31,112 bases of DNA from JAQVXR01 sp050945755 (GCA_050945755.1 JBMNTN010000021.1:1-31112); one strand, 5' to 3'; numbered from the stretch's first letter, positions 1 through 7,602 are shown. Notes: generated from the letters alone by a model not told the origin. Numbers and translations: made by a program.

Positions 1-298
1 GCTTCTATATTAAATATGAGCTGCATAACTGGCAAAAATAACTTTTCGTCATAATCCGGAAATAGTTTCGAGCAGAAGCAAATTATTTATGATCAGCACG
101 TAACCGAAACAAATTATTACTATCCTGTTTAATTTTTAAGTAAAACAAATTAAGTGAAATTTTAACTGCTCTTGCATATATAGTATCACTACTAATTAGT
201 TATTTGCAACACATTTCGACACATTTCTTATTTTATTTAACCTTTTTGTCAATTTTTTATAATATATTATTTAAATCTCTTCTTAATTAAGCGGGAAC
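1..298. other. AT-rich non-coding stretch
   Basis: About 300 bases at the left edge, downstream of the glnA terminator on the minus strand. I see no open frame with a Shine-Dalgarno site, no RNA gene and no convincing hairpin here. It is very AT-rich and probably holds regulatory DNA for a gene to the left of the window. Confidence 0.5.
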
Positions 299-330
299 GC
301 AAAAGCCGGAGATATTTCCCCGGCTTTTGC
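299..330 (-). terminator. glnA terminator
   Basis: Perfect 11-bp inverted repeat (GCAAAAGCCGG / CCGGCTTTTGC) with a 10-nt loop, 10 bases past the glnA stop codon. On the minus strand the stem is not followed by a long T-run, so it could also act mainly as a 3'-end stabiliser. Confidence 0.7.
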
Positions 331-339
331 TCTTTACCA

Positions 340-1671
340 TTAAAATTTAGTCAGATACTGTTCGATCTCCCAAGGGGTTACCTTGGTACGATAATCATCC
401 CACTCTAATTGCTTTGCTTCCACAAAGCGGGAGTAGGCATGTTTACCAAGTGCACATTTAATTACTTCATCATGTTTTAATTCTTCCAATGCTTCCATTA
501 AACTACCCGGCAAACTCCTAATACCTAAAACTGCTTTTTCTTCCGGGCTCAAGGCATAAATATTTTGATTTACTGCAGCCGGAGGACTAATCCTTTTCTT
601 TATGCCATCCAGCCCGGCTTTTAGCATTACTGCTATTGCTAGGTATGGGTTGCATGACGGGTCAGGGTTTCTCATCTCAATTCTCGTTGAAGCCCCCCTT
701 TTAGCTGGAATTCTTATAAGTGGACTTCGGTTTTGCGCCGACCAAGCAATATAAACCGGGGCTTCATAGCCCGGCACCAATCGTTTGTAAGAATTGACAG
801 TAGGATTGGTAATCGCCGCGATTGCCCGGGCGTGTTTCATCAAACCACCGATATAATAATAACAATCCTCAGAAAGCTCTAATTTGCCTTCAGGATCATA
901 AAACGCATTTTTTCCGTCTTTAAATAGTGACTGGTTGATGTGCATGCCGGAACCGTTAATACCAAATATCGGTTTCGCCATAAAGGTGGCATGAAGTCCA
1001 TGGCGCTGGGCAATAGAGCGTACTACAAACTTAAATGTCTGAATGTTATCTGCAGTTGATAAGGCATCTGCATATTTAAAATCTATTTCATGCTGACCAA
1101 AAGCCACTTCATGGTGAGAAGCTTCGATTTCAAAACCCATATCTTCCAAGGCAAGAACCATATCCCGTCGAGCATTTTCACCTAAATCTACTGGAGTCAA
1201 ATCAAAGTAGCTGGCCTTATCATGTGTTTCTAAAGTAGGACGTCCCGACTCATCAGTATGAAAAAGAAAGAACTCGGCTTCCGGTCCCACATTCATGGTG
1301 TAGCCCATTTCCGCCGCTTCGGCAATGGCCCTTCTTAAAACATATCTTGGGTCTCCTTCAAACGGCTTTCCCTTAGGAGTGTAAATATCACAAATTAAAC
1401 GGGCAACAGCACCTTCCGAAGAACACCAGGGGAAAACCACCCAAGAATCCAGATCAGGACGCAAATACATATCCGATTCCTCAATGCGGACAAAACCCTC
1501 AATAGAAGAGCCATCAAACATTAACTCATTATCTAATGCTTTCTCCAGCTGCTTTACTGTAATGGCAACATTTTTTAACACTCCAAAAATATCGGAAAAC
1601 TGCAGTCGGACAAACTTAACATTGTGTTCATCAGCCATAGCCAGAACTTGATCCTTTGAAAACTTAAACAT
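340..1671 (-). CDS. glnA: Type I glutamine synthetase
   Basis: Glutamine synthetase joins ammonia to glutamate with ATP and is the main cytoplasmic ammonium-assimilating enzyme. The product is 443 aa, the usual length of the GSI-alpha dodecameric class. Visible family motifs: DGSSIEGF near the N-terminus, the metal-binding GPEAEFFLF, NGSGMHIN, the ATP/phosphate region RLVPGYEAPVYIAWS and the C-terminal EMRNPDPSCNPYLA. The start at 1671 is chosen because AGGAGGAG sits just before the ATG and MFKFSKDQV matches GSI N-termini; an in-frame extension upstream has no such support. The gene lies downstream of the ANTAR regulator on the same strand but has its own promoter and an attenuator-like leader, so it is probably controlled by antitermination and not only by readthrough. 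Identity is secure; regulation is inferred. Confidence 0.97.
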   Translation of the reverse strand: MFKFSKDQVLAMADEHNVKFVRLQFSDIFGVLKNVAITVKQLEKALDNELMFDGSSIEGFVRIEESDMYLRPDLDSWVVFPWCSSEGAVARLICDIYTPKGKPFEGDPRYVLRRAIAEAAEMGYTMNVGPEAEFFLFHTDESGRPTLETHDKASYFDLTPVDLGENARRDMVLALEDMGFEIEASHHEVAFGQHEIDFKYADALSTADNIQTFKFVVRSIAQRHGLHATFMAKPIFGINGSGMHINQSLFKDGKNAFYDPEGKLELSEDCYYYIGGLMKHARAIAAITNPTVNSYKRLVPGYEAPVYIAWSAQNRSPLIRIPAKRGASTRIEMRNPDPSCNPYLAIAVMLKAGLDGIKKRISPPAAVNQNIYALSPEEKAVLGIRSLPGSLMEALEELKHDEVIKCALGKHAYSRFVEAKQLEWDDYRTKVTPWEIEQYLTKF

Positions 1672-1841
1672 TTTTCTCCTCCTGCGCCAGTTATATTTAG
1701 CAAATTGCATAATTAATATTATAAACAAGTGTCCACAATATATAGGGGTAATCGTGGGATCAAGAACAATATAATGTATCACTGAAAATATTTTTTGAGT
1801 TATGCAATTTCCCCATATTAAGAATCCTTTATAAAATAAAA

Positions 1842-1902
1842 AATGCCCTCGCATAAAAGATAGAGATTAACTTCTATCTTAAACAGAGGACGTCATTGCC
1901 CT
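1842..1902 (-). promoter_or_regulatory. glnA leader: hexaloop hairpin overlapping a terminator
   Basis: Minus-strand leader of glnA. A 5-bp hairpin AGGGC-AATGAC-GTCCT lies at 1887-1902; its hexaloop has A at position 1 and G at position 4, as in known ANTAR target RNAs. Its 3' part also belongs to the 5' arm of a larger terminator (1842-1897: outer arm AATG..TCCTC with GAGGGCATT, inner stem AAGATAGA/TCTATCTT), which is followed by TTTTTATTTTAT. The two folds exclude each other. Control by the adjacent ANTAR protein is inference. Confidence 0.7.
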
Positions 1903-1929
1903 AAATAATATTTTCTCTCTTTCACCGTC

Positions 1930-1958
1930 ATTATACATACCAAACAATTAAAAATCAA
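1930..1958 (-). promoter_or_regulatory. glnA sigma-A promoter
   Basis: TTGATT (-35), 17-bp spacer, TATAAT (-10) on the minus strand, in the gap between the ANTAR gene and glnA. It starts a leader of about 250 nt containing the attenuator at 1842-1902. Confidence 0.75.
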
Positions 1959-1966
1959 CCGGCACT

Positions 1967-2551
1967 TTATTTTTCTTTTCTTATCGCTAAAATTATTTTG
2001 GCAACTTGCCTCATCGGAATAGATTTGTCCATACTCTTCTTTTGCATTAACTTATATGCTTCTGTTTCTGAGAGATTTAACCGATTCATAATAATTCCCT
2101 TGGCTTTCTCTACCAATTTACGGGTCTCTAAAGTCTCTTTAAGTTGATTGACTTCATTCTCTAATCGCTTCATCTTGTCAAAAGTACTGATAACAAAAGA
2201 TGCCGTAGACAGCAAGTGACCCTCCTGAATGGGCTTTACTAAAATAGCAAGAACCCCGGATTCTTTCGCTTTTTCAAACAATTCTTTCTCCCAGGTAGAT
2301 GTAAGCAACAGCACCGGAGCAATTCTGTCCTCCTCGATAATTTTTGCCAAATCCAACCCAGACATCCCCGGGAGGTCTCTGTCCAATATTACCAAGTCCG
2401 GTATTATCCGCCGGATAACTCGGAGAGATGTTGGGCCATCATCTTCTTCACCAACAATAATATTGCCTTGCCGCTGCAGTATTTGCTTTAGCCTTTTTCT
2501 CAATGACCTGTCAGCGGAACCAATAAATATATTTGACCCATATCCCGGCAC
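1967..2551 (-). CDS. ANTAR-domain response regulator (RNA-binding antiterminator)
   Basis: 194-aa two-domain regulator. Residues ~7-120 are a receiver domain with D57 in LVILDRDLPG as likely phosphoacceptor, the T84/S85 switch region and K106 in LVKP; only one acidic residue (D14) stands in the usual acidic pocket position. A coiled-coil linker (~125-140) leads to a C-terminal ANTAR domain (~135-190) with the typical ETRKLVEKAKGIIM and a later MRQVAKIIL helix. ANTAR proteins bind paired or single hexaloop hairpins in leader RNA and stop terminators forming. The start is GTG, preceded by GGGAGG at good distance. It lies between glnA and gdhA, the same setting as NitR/GlnR-type ANTAR regulators near glnA in clostridia, so nitrogen control is likely. 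No partner kinase is in the window. Confidence 0.9.
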   Translation of the reverse strand: MPGYGSNIFIGSADRSLRKRLKQILQRQGNIIVGEEDDGPTSLRVIRRIIPDLVILDRDLPGMSGLDLAKIIEEDRIAPVLLLTSTWEKELFEKAKESGVLAILVKPIQEGHLLSTASFVISTFDKMKRLENEVNQLKETLETRKLVEKAKGIIMNRLNLSETEAYKLMQKKSMDKSIPMRQVAKIILAIRKEK

Positions 2552-2721
2552 TTTTAGACACCTCCCGAGCAGTAGTGATCTTTACACCAATTCAGAAACC
2601 TCTTTGACTCCAACAAAAATGCATCCTGGTTAATACGAAAAATATTTTTTCCTTTTATTGATTAGCTTGCTAAATCATCATGCTTAGTCAGGTTAAAAGG
2701 CACAATATTAGATAAGAAAAA

Positions 2722-2783
2722 TCCTCGTACAAACAAGCTTTTGTAGCGAGGACTCCGTAGCCCAACACTTGTATTTTAAGCGT
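2722..2783 (-). promoter_or_regulatory. ANTAR gene leader: two hairpins plus overlapping terminator
   Basis: Minus-strand leader of the regulator gene. In 5'-3' order: hairpin ACGCTT-AAAATAC-AAGTGT (2765-2783), hairpin GGGC-TACGGA-GTCC (2750-2763, hexaloop with G4 but T at position 1), then a strong terminator, TCCTCG-C-TACAAA with TTTGTACGAGGA, ending in TTTTT (2722-2752). The second hairpin shares bases with the terminator's 5' arm. This is the classic arrangement for ANTAR antitermination and implies autoregulation; that implication is inferred. Confidence 0.75.
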
Positions 2784-2792
2784 CTCACCTTT

Positions 2793-2821
2793 ATTATAAC
2801 AGAAATTTCCCTGTCTCAATA
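2793..2821 (-). promoter_or_regulatory. Promoter of the ANTAR regulator gene
   Basis: TATAAT at 2793-2798 on the minus strand; the -35 is either TATTGA with a 17-bp spacer or TTGAGA with a 15-bp spacer. The start site would fall just before the paired hairpins. Confidence 0.6.
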
Positions 2822-2945
2822 GTAAATATTAAAATATTATATAAAATATAGCCTTATAAAAATCGGTAAAAAACTATGTCCTTACATATATAGAAATATT
2901 TGGTTGTTTTCTGAATTGTATACAATATTCTTACGGCCTAAACTA

Positions 2946-2974
2946 TTGTATTTTGCTCATTTATTAGCTATAAT
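2946..2974 (+). promoter_or_regulatory. gdhA sigma-A promoter
   Basis: TTGTAT (-35), 17-bp spacer, TATAAT (-10). The predicted start near 2981 places the hairpins and terminator of the gdhA leader at the very 5' end of the transcript, about 300 nt before the gene. Confidence 0.75.
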
Positions 2975-2986
2975 ACTTATGTAAAG

Positions 2987-3053
2987 TTCCTGATTTAAAG
3001 GAATGGGCAACGGCGCCCCTAAGCAGTTATTAAACTGCATAAGGGCGCTTTTA
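2987..3053 (+). promoter_or_regulatory. gdhA leader: hexaloop hairpin overlapping a terminator
   Basis: Hairpin TTCCT-GATTTAA-AGGAA (2987-3003) is followed at once by GGGC-AACGGC-GCCC (3005-3018), whose hexaloop has A1 and G4, the two invariant bases of ANTAR target loops. GCGCCC (3013-3018) is also the 5' arm of a long terminator whose 3' arm GGGCGC is at 3043-3048, followed by TTTTAT. The mutually exclusive folds mirror the leaders of the ANTAR gene and glnA. Binding by the neighbouring ANTAR protein is inferred. Confidence 0.75.
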
Positions 3054-3184
3054 TATTTAACCAATGCATCGTAAGGTCTTTTCGATAAATATTGTTTACA
3101 GGAAAGGGGGTAAGAAGAAACAGTTCTGAAAAGGATTCTGCCTTAAACAGCAGAGATCAACACCCAAATCTTAAATGCCAAACT

Positions 3185-3241
3185 AAACAACTTCCGGAAG
3201 TTGTTTTGCAATAGCCAGTTAAACTACCCTATTGGGTAGTT
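3185..3241 (+). promoter_or_regulatory. Two perfect hairpins in the gdhA 5' UTR
   Basis: AAACAACTTCCGGAAGTTGTTT (a 22-bp palindrome, 3185-3206, followed by TG) and AACTACCC-TATT-GGGTAGTT (3222-3241). Both lie between the attenuator and the gdhA start. They could be operators, mRNA stabilisers or a second weak terminator; the sequence does not decide. Confidence 0.45.
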
Positions 3242-3278
3242 ATGACCAGAATAACAGAAAGAGAGGAGACTGAAATTT

Positions 3279-4652
3279 ATGTCTACCGCAGTCAGTTCTT
3301 TAGACAAAAAATATGTAGCAAAAGATGTTGACGATTTTATGAAACGATTAATTGCCAAAAATCCTGGCGAAACCGAATTTCACCAGGCTGTTCAGGAAGT
3401 TGCTACCTGCCTGATGCCATTTATCCATGAAAATCCAAAATATCAAAAAGCAAAAATATTAGAACGAATGGTTGAACCGGAACGGGTAATTATGTTCCGG
3501 GTTCCCTGGGTGGATGACCAAGGGGAGATTCAAATTAACCGGGGTTACCGCGTGCAAATGAACAGTGCCATCGGTCCTTATAAAGGCGGGCTTAGATTTC
3601 ATCCTTCAGTGACATTAAGTATCATGAAGGGACTTGCATTTGAACAAGTACTAAAAAACAGTCTTACCACCCTCCCTATGGGCGGAGCAAAAGGCGGATC
3701 TGACTTTGACCCTCGGGGAAAATCAGACAATGAAGTAATGCGTTTTTGTCAATCCTTTATGAATGAGCTGTTTCATCATATTGGTCCGAATACCGATATT
3801 CCCGCCGGTGATATCGGTGTCGGGGGGCGAGAGATCGGCTATCTCTTTGGCCGATATAAAAAGCTGACTCACGAATTCAGCGGGGTACTGACAGGAAAAG
3901 GAATGGCCTGGGGAGGAAGCCAGATCAGGCCTGAAGCTACCGGATATGGGGTATCCTATTTTCTCGAGGAAATGCTTAAGACAGTGGGAGAGAGCGTTGA
4001 AGGAAAAACTGTCCTGGCCTCGGGATACGGTAATGTGGGAACATTTTTCATTGAAAAAGTAACCGAGATGGGCGGCAAGGTAGTGACCATTGCAGATGAA
4101 TACGGTTATGTATACGATCCCGACGGAATCAGAGGGGATAAACTAGAATTCCTAAAAGATCTTTGGGTCGTGTACCGAAAACCGGCCAAAGCCTTTGCTG
4201 ATGAATTTGGCCTCAAATGGGTTGCCGGGAAAAAACCATGGGAAGTACCCTGCGACATTGCTTGCCCTACAGCTACTCAAAATGAAATCCATGAGGAAGA
4301 TGCCGTGACATTGATCAAGAACGGATGCTGGTGTGTGGTAGAAGCCGCCAACATGCCTTCTACCAACGAGGCCATTAATGTTTTCTTGGATGCTGAGATT
4401 TTATTTGCTCCCGCAAAGGCAGTAAACGCCGGTGGTGTGGCCGTATCCGGATTAGAAATGTCTCAAAACAGTATGCGATACAACTGGGCAAGAGAAGAAG
4501 TGGACCAAAAACTTAAGCAAATTATGCGGAGCATCCACGAACAGTGCGTACACTATGGAAAACATGGGGGATATACCAACTATGTACAGGGTGCAAATAT
4601 TTCCGGCTTTGTAAAGGTAGCGGACGCCATGCTGCAGCAAGGTCTTGTATAA
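3279..4652 (+). CDS. gdhA: NADP-type glutamate dehydrogenase, hexameric
   Basis: Interconverts 2-oxoglutarate plus ammonium and glutamate; the 457-aa length fits the small hexameric, usually NADP(H)-linked, assimilatory class. The substrate/catalytic region is visible as GPYKGGLRFHPSV, the catalytic-lysine motif LPMGGAKGG, DIPAGDIGVGGREIGYLFG and RPEATGYG; the dinucleotide fold carries ASGYGNVGTF. A GAGAGGAG site precedes the ATG. It sits next to the ANTAR regulator, divergently transcribed, and with glnA would cover both ways of fixing ammonium (GDH at high ammonium, GS at low). Its long leader carries an ANTAR-like attenuator and two further hairpins. Cofactor preference is a family inference. 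Confidence 0.95.
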   Translation: MSTAVSSLDKKYVAKDVDDFMKRLIAKNPGETEFHQAVQEVATCLMPFIHENPKYQKAKILERMVEPERVIMFRVPWVDDQGEIQINRGYRVQMNSAIGPYKGGLRFHPSVTLSIMKGLAFEQVLKNSLTTLPMGGAKGGSDFDPRGKSDNEVMRFCQSFMNELFHHIGPNTDIPAGDIGVGGREIGYLFGRYKKLTHEFSGVLTGKGMAWGGSQIRPEATGYGVSYFLEEMLKTVGESVEGKTVLASGYGNVGTFFIEKVTEMGGKVVTIADEYGYVYDPDGIRGDKLEFLKDLWVVYRKPAKAFADEFGLKWVAGKKPWEVPCDIACPTATQNEIHEEDAVTLIKNGCWCVVEAANMPSTNEAINVFLDAEILFAPAKAVNAGGVAVSGLEMSQNSMRYNWAREEVDQKLKQIMRSIHEQCVHYGKHGGYTNYVQGANISGFVKVADAMLQQGLV

Positions 4653-4707
4653 TTATTTAACAAATACCATAGTGACCCAATTGATGCGGCCATAATTTCT
4701 CATAAAT

Positions 4708-4735
4708 AAAAGGACCTCTTTCACAGGGTCCTTTT
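4708..4735. terminator. Bidirectional terminator between gdhA and the phosphodiesterase gene
   Basis: Inverted repeat AAAAGGACC / GGTCCTTTT flanked by A- and T-rich DNA, placed between two convergent genes, so it can serve both. Confidence 0.85.
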
Positions 4736-4756
4736 ATTTTATACTCGTAAGTAAGT

Positions 4757-5323
4757 CTAACGTTTTGATTTAAAAAGCACTGCCCTCTGCGTTGCTTTTA
4801 CAGCTGTCCTATCCTTATTAAGCAAATATGTAGTAATACTAATCCTTTCTTTAGCCACCAGCATAATAATAAAGCTGGCGAATGGAGTATAATCAGTACT
4901 AGATGTACTTCCCGGGTTTACTAATATTATTTCCTTATCCGCATAAACTAAAGGACGATGGATATGGCCAAAAAGAATAATGTCTGCCGGTTCTTTTAAA
5001 GATTTAATGATACTGAGAGGATTATGACGAACATCGCCTCCATGGCCATGCACCACCCACAGGCGCCACCCTTCAATTGTCATACAAACAGACCAGGGGA
5101 TTTTTTCTTTCAGACGTTTATCGTGATTTCCTTTAATAATAACCACAGGCGCAATTTTCTCGAGCACCGGTACAACTTGATCCCATAATCCGATGTCCCC
5201 GCAATGAACAATTTGGTTACAGCCCCTTAACCTTTCTAATACTACTCGGGGGATTCCTCTTTTCTCCCCCTTCTTACCATCTGGTTTCGCATGAGTATCG
5301 GAAATAATACCTATCCTTCGCAA
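4757..5323 (-). CDS. YfcE/MJ0936-type metallophosphoesterase
   Basis: 188-aa single-domain calcineurin-like phosphoesterase, probably cytoplasmic. All metal-ligand motifs are present in order: ISDTH (D9, H11), HCGD (D43), GNHD (N67, H68), VVHGHGGD and GHIH, ending in NPGSTS. Members with this architecture hydrolyse phosphodiesters such as 2',3'-cAMP or bis-pNPP in vitro; the physiological substrate is usually unknown. The start is TTG preceded by AGGGGGTC. It lies upstream of lgt on the same strand with a gap of about 80 bp on the 3' side of lgt, possibly co-transcribed. In many clostridia a related gene follows rph/rdgB; that context is absent here, so no pathway can be assigned. Confidence 0.85.
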   Translation of the reverse strand: MRRIGIISDTHAKPDGKKGEKRGIPRVVLERLRGCNQIVHCGDIGLWDQVVPVLEKIAPVVIIKGNHDKRLKEKIPWSVCMTIEGWRLWVVHGHGGDVRHNPLSIIKSLKEPADIILFGHIHRPLVYADKEIILVNPGSTSSTDYTPFASFIIMLVAKERISITTYLLNKDRTAVKATQRAVLFKSKR

Positions 5324-5406
5324 GATAAGACCCCCTGCCTGCTTTTAACCGATGTTTTATTATATGAAAAAGGTATCTCTCCGGTGCAGACAGGATCACT
5401 TCTCTG

Positions 5407-6216
5407 CTATTTCTGCTCTTTATTTTTTTTCTGCTCTTTATTTTTTTGGTCGGTATAAACCCCTTTATTTAATAGTTTCACCGGTCGATGATGATACCGG
5501 ATAAGAATAATGCCAAGGACAATGCCCATCAGGCTAATTATCTGAGCTACTCTAAAAGGGCCAAACATGAGGCTGTCAGTGCGAAATTGCTCGACAACAA
5601 TTCGTCCCATGGAATATAAAGCTAAATAGGCGGCAAAGACATCCCCTTTTTTAATGAAATTCTGTCTACGCAACCAAATTAAAATAAGAAAAACAAAAAA
5701 ATCCCACAGGGACTCATAGAGAAAGGTTGGATGACGATAAGCACCATCAATAAACATCGCCCAGGGTAAATTAGTCTCATACCCGTAAGCTTCCTGATTA
5801 AAAAAATTTCCCCAACGCCCAATGGCCTGTCCCAGAATAATGCTTGGAGCGACAACATCCGCCAATTTCCAAAAATCCAGTTTGTAATGACGAATGACCA
5901 AATAACCGCCTAATACCCCACCGATCAATGCCCCGTGAAAGGCGAGACCGCCATGCCAAACTGCGGGAATTTCTGCCGGGTTAGCAAGATAATACTGTAA
6001 ATCAGAAAAAAGAACATAATGTATACGTGCTCCAATAAACCCCAAGGGGGCAGCTACAACTACCAAATTTAAGATGTGTTCAGGATCAATTCCCTGCCTT
6101 GCTGCTTCCCGGTATGCTAAAATAGTCCCTAAGCCAAGGGCACTACTAATTAGAATCCCATACCAGCGCACAACAAGAGGACCAATTTCAAAAGCAATTG
6201 GATCAGGCATCCACAT
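5407..6216 (-). CDS. lgt: Prolipoprotein diacylglyceryl transferase
   Basis: Integral membrane enzyme that moves a diacylglyceryl group from phosphatidylglycerol to the lipobox cysteine of prolipoproteins, the first step of lipoprotein maturation. 269 aa with about seven hydrophobic segments. Signature seen: HGGLAFHGALIGG and the Lgt motif GQAIGRWGNFFNQEAYG; the late RIVVEQFRTD is also typical. Starts at ATG (MWMPDP) with AAAGGA upstream. The hydrophilic C-terminal tail ends in a tandem KNKEQK repeat encoded by an 18-bp direct repeat (about 5411-5447), a likely slippage product with no expected catalytic role. No lspA or lipoprotein gene is nearby. Confidence 0.95.
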   Translation of the reverse strand: MWMPDPIAFEIGPLVVRWYGILISSALGLGTILAYREAARQGIDPEHILNLVVVAAPLGFIGARIHYVLFSDLQYYLANPAEIPAVWHGGLAFHGALIGGVLGGYLVIRHYKLDFWKLADVVAPSIILGQAIGRWGNFFNQEAYGYETNLPWAMFIDGAYRHPTFLYESLWDFFVFLILIWLRRQNFIKKGDVFAAYLALYSMGRIVVEQFRTDSLMFGPFRVAQIISLMGIVLGIILIRYHHRPVKLLNKGVYTDQKNKEQKKNKEQK

Positions 6217-6456
6217 ATTATCAAATCCTTTCGGCCAATATCTAACTATATTATTTCCAATTTACCATTTTTTCTATCTCTTAGCAAGTTAGACCATTTA
6301 AACTAACCGGAAAACGTTTTATTACCCATTTACAAAAACATGGATGCCAAAAAAACCCGGATTATTTACTCCTTTGTTTAGAGTGCATAAGAAGGATTGC
6401 CCCGCTAAATTGCCGAATTAAGGTCATGAAATGAATTAGACGCAGGAGGAGTCTTT

Positions 6457-6864
6457 ATGCTGGTGGATTTAATTAAAGCCGGTTTTGGCGAAGATCAGGA
6501 TTATAATTGTGCGGAAAAAATTCTCCACGGGGCAAATCAAGTCTACGGGTTAAATTTACCAAAGCAAACATTAAAATGTGCCGGCGGTTTTGGCGGGGGA
6601 ATGGCCATCGAGGATAAGTGCGGTGTGCTAACCGCTGCTATTATGGTCCTTGGGTGCCTCTTTATCAAAGATCGGGCACACGAAAGTTCCCGGATCAAAG
6701 ACTTAACCCGGGAACTATTCGCACGTTTCGAAAAAGAAATGGGCAGCATTAACTGTGCTCCCCTCAAAGAAAAATATCGAACTCCTGAATTGAATTGCCG
6801 GTTAGTAATCCTGAAAGGAGCAGAAATTTTAGATAGCATTGTGAAACGAGAACTCTCCAAATAA
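6457..6864 (+). CDS. C_GCAxxG_C_C family protein
   Basis: 135-aa cytosolic protein of the redox-related C_GCAxxG_C_C family (TIGR01909-like). The cysteine pattern is DYNCAEKILHGAN, then KCAGGFGGGM, DKCGVLTAAIMVLG, INCAPL and ELNCRLVI. Conserved cysteines and the glycine-rich segment suggest metal or cluster binding, but no member function that I can rely on. It has an excellent ribosome site (AGGAGGAG) 6 bases from the ATG and stands alone between lgt and the kinase-like gene, so it is probably monocistronic. An imperfect inverted repeat GCATACC..GGTATGC follows at 6878-6902. Confidence 0.8.
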   Translation: MLVDLIKAGFGEDQDYNCAEKILHGANQVYGLNLPKQTLKCAGGFGGGMAIEDKCGVLTAAIMVLGCLFIKDRAHESSRIKDLTRELFARFEKEMGSINCAPLKEKYRTPELNCRLVILKGAEILDSIVKRELSK

Positions 6865-6933
6865 AATGCGGACAGGCATACCGAAACCCTAAAGGGTATG
6901 CAGAGATCGGAAATCCTTGCAACATTTTCATGA

Positions 6934-7461
6934 TTACGCCACTGTTTTTTGTACCCATTTCTGATAGTAGTCAGGGCGCACTTCACTTACGTACTTAAGG
7001 AATCGCTCTTTACACCCCATATACTTCAGTTCTCTTAACATTTGGCGGGGATAGTTTATTCTTTTCGTCATATTCCGGGTGGGGTCAATTACTTTTAAAT
7101 TAAGGTTAGCAGTTACAATGAGATGGGCAAGTCGACAATCCAAGCGGGAAAAACCTAATTCCTCAAAGATGCTGATTATTTCCACCAGCTTGTAGGCTAG
7201 CGATCTTGTTAACCCGTGTGTTCTGATGTACTCTTTGGCATTAACGCCATTACAATATTCTCGAACCATGATTCTACCGTTAAAATTATAAACCCGGGGG
7301 AATTGCATATAATGCCGGGAGTGTTCCAGCACTCGGAATTCCATTTTCCCGTACTTCTTTTTCCGGTACTTTTTGGCACAACTTTTTTCATCAAGCAAGT
7401 AAACTATACCGTGTCTCCCCTCTCCAATAACGGGATATTTTTTGAGGTCAGCTTCTCTCAT
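6934..7461 (-). CDS. Small protein-kinase-like protein
   Basis: 175-aa protein with a reduced kinase fold (RIO/Bud32-like size). Seen: glycine-rich loop IGEGRHGIVY (residues 12-21), candidate ATP lysine K30 in CAKKY, a linker at about residues 60-75, candidate catalytic aspartate D108 in SRLDCRLAHLIV, and metal-binding aspartate D126 in KVIDPTRN. The HRD motif is replaced by RLD and the usual asparagine after it is missing, so activity may be atypical. There is room for little more than a minimal C-lobe. The ATG at 7461 is chosen because GAGGGG lies just upstream. A near-perfect sigma-K promoter lies immediately before it, pointing to late mother-cell expression. Substrate unknown; a role in spore coat or cortex phosphorylation would be speculation. 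Confidence 0.7.
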   Translation of the reverse strand: MREADLKKYPVIGEGRHGIVYLLDEKSCAKKYRKKKYGKMEFRVLEHSRHYMQFPRVYNFNGRIMVREYCNGVNAKEYIRTHGLTRSLAYKLVEIISIFEELGFSRLDCRLAHLIVTANLNLKVIDPTRNMTKRINYPRQMLRELKYMGCKERFLKYVSEVRPDYYQKWVQKTVA

Positions 7462-7476
7462 ATACGTCCCCTCACA

Positions 7477-7505
7477 TATTATATGTGCAGATGACAACAC
7501 CGGTT
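7477..7505 (-). promoter_or_regulatory. Sigma-K-like promoter of the kinase-like gene
   Basis: Minus strand: AACC, 16-bp spacer, CATATAATA. This fits the Bacillus sigma-K pattern (mACm-N16-CATAnnnTA) at every defined base. The -10 lies inside the palindrome CACATATAATATGTG and the -35 inside CGGTTGCGAACCG. The transcript would begin almost at the Shine-Dalgarno site. Confidence 0.55.
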
Positions 7506-7602
7506 CGCAACCGCCGACAGAGTTTTTAGTTCATCCCGAGGATGTTTCCAATTACTACAACAGTGCTGGTTAAACGGAACTTTTACCTGGTGGAGTTTAC
7601 CT

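Noticed and set aside
1672..1854. 61-codon in-frame extension upstream of the glnA ATG
   Set aside because: No Shine-Dalgarno site, not glutamine-synthetase-like, and it covers the leader; AGGAGGAG marks the ATG at 1671.
2552..2640. Short leader peptide (10 codons from an ATG near 2630) before the ANTAR gene
   Set aside because: No ribosome-binding site and no biased codons; the leader hairpins explain the region better.
7503..7513. GGTTCGCAACC inverted repeat as a terminator for the plus strand
   Set aside because: No gene reads into it on that strand and there is no directly following T-run; it is better seen as part of the kinase-gene promoter region.
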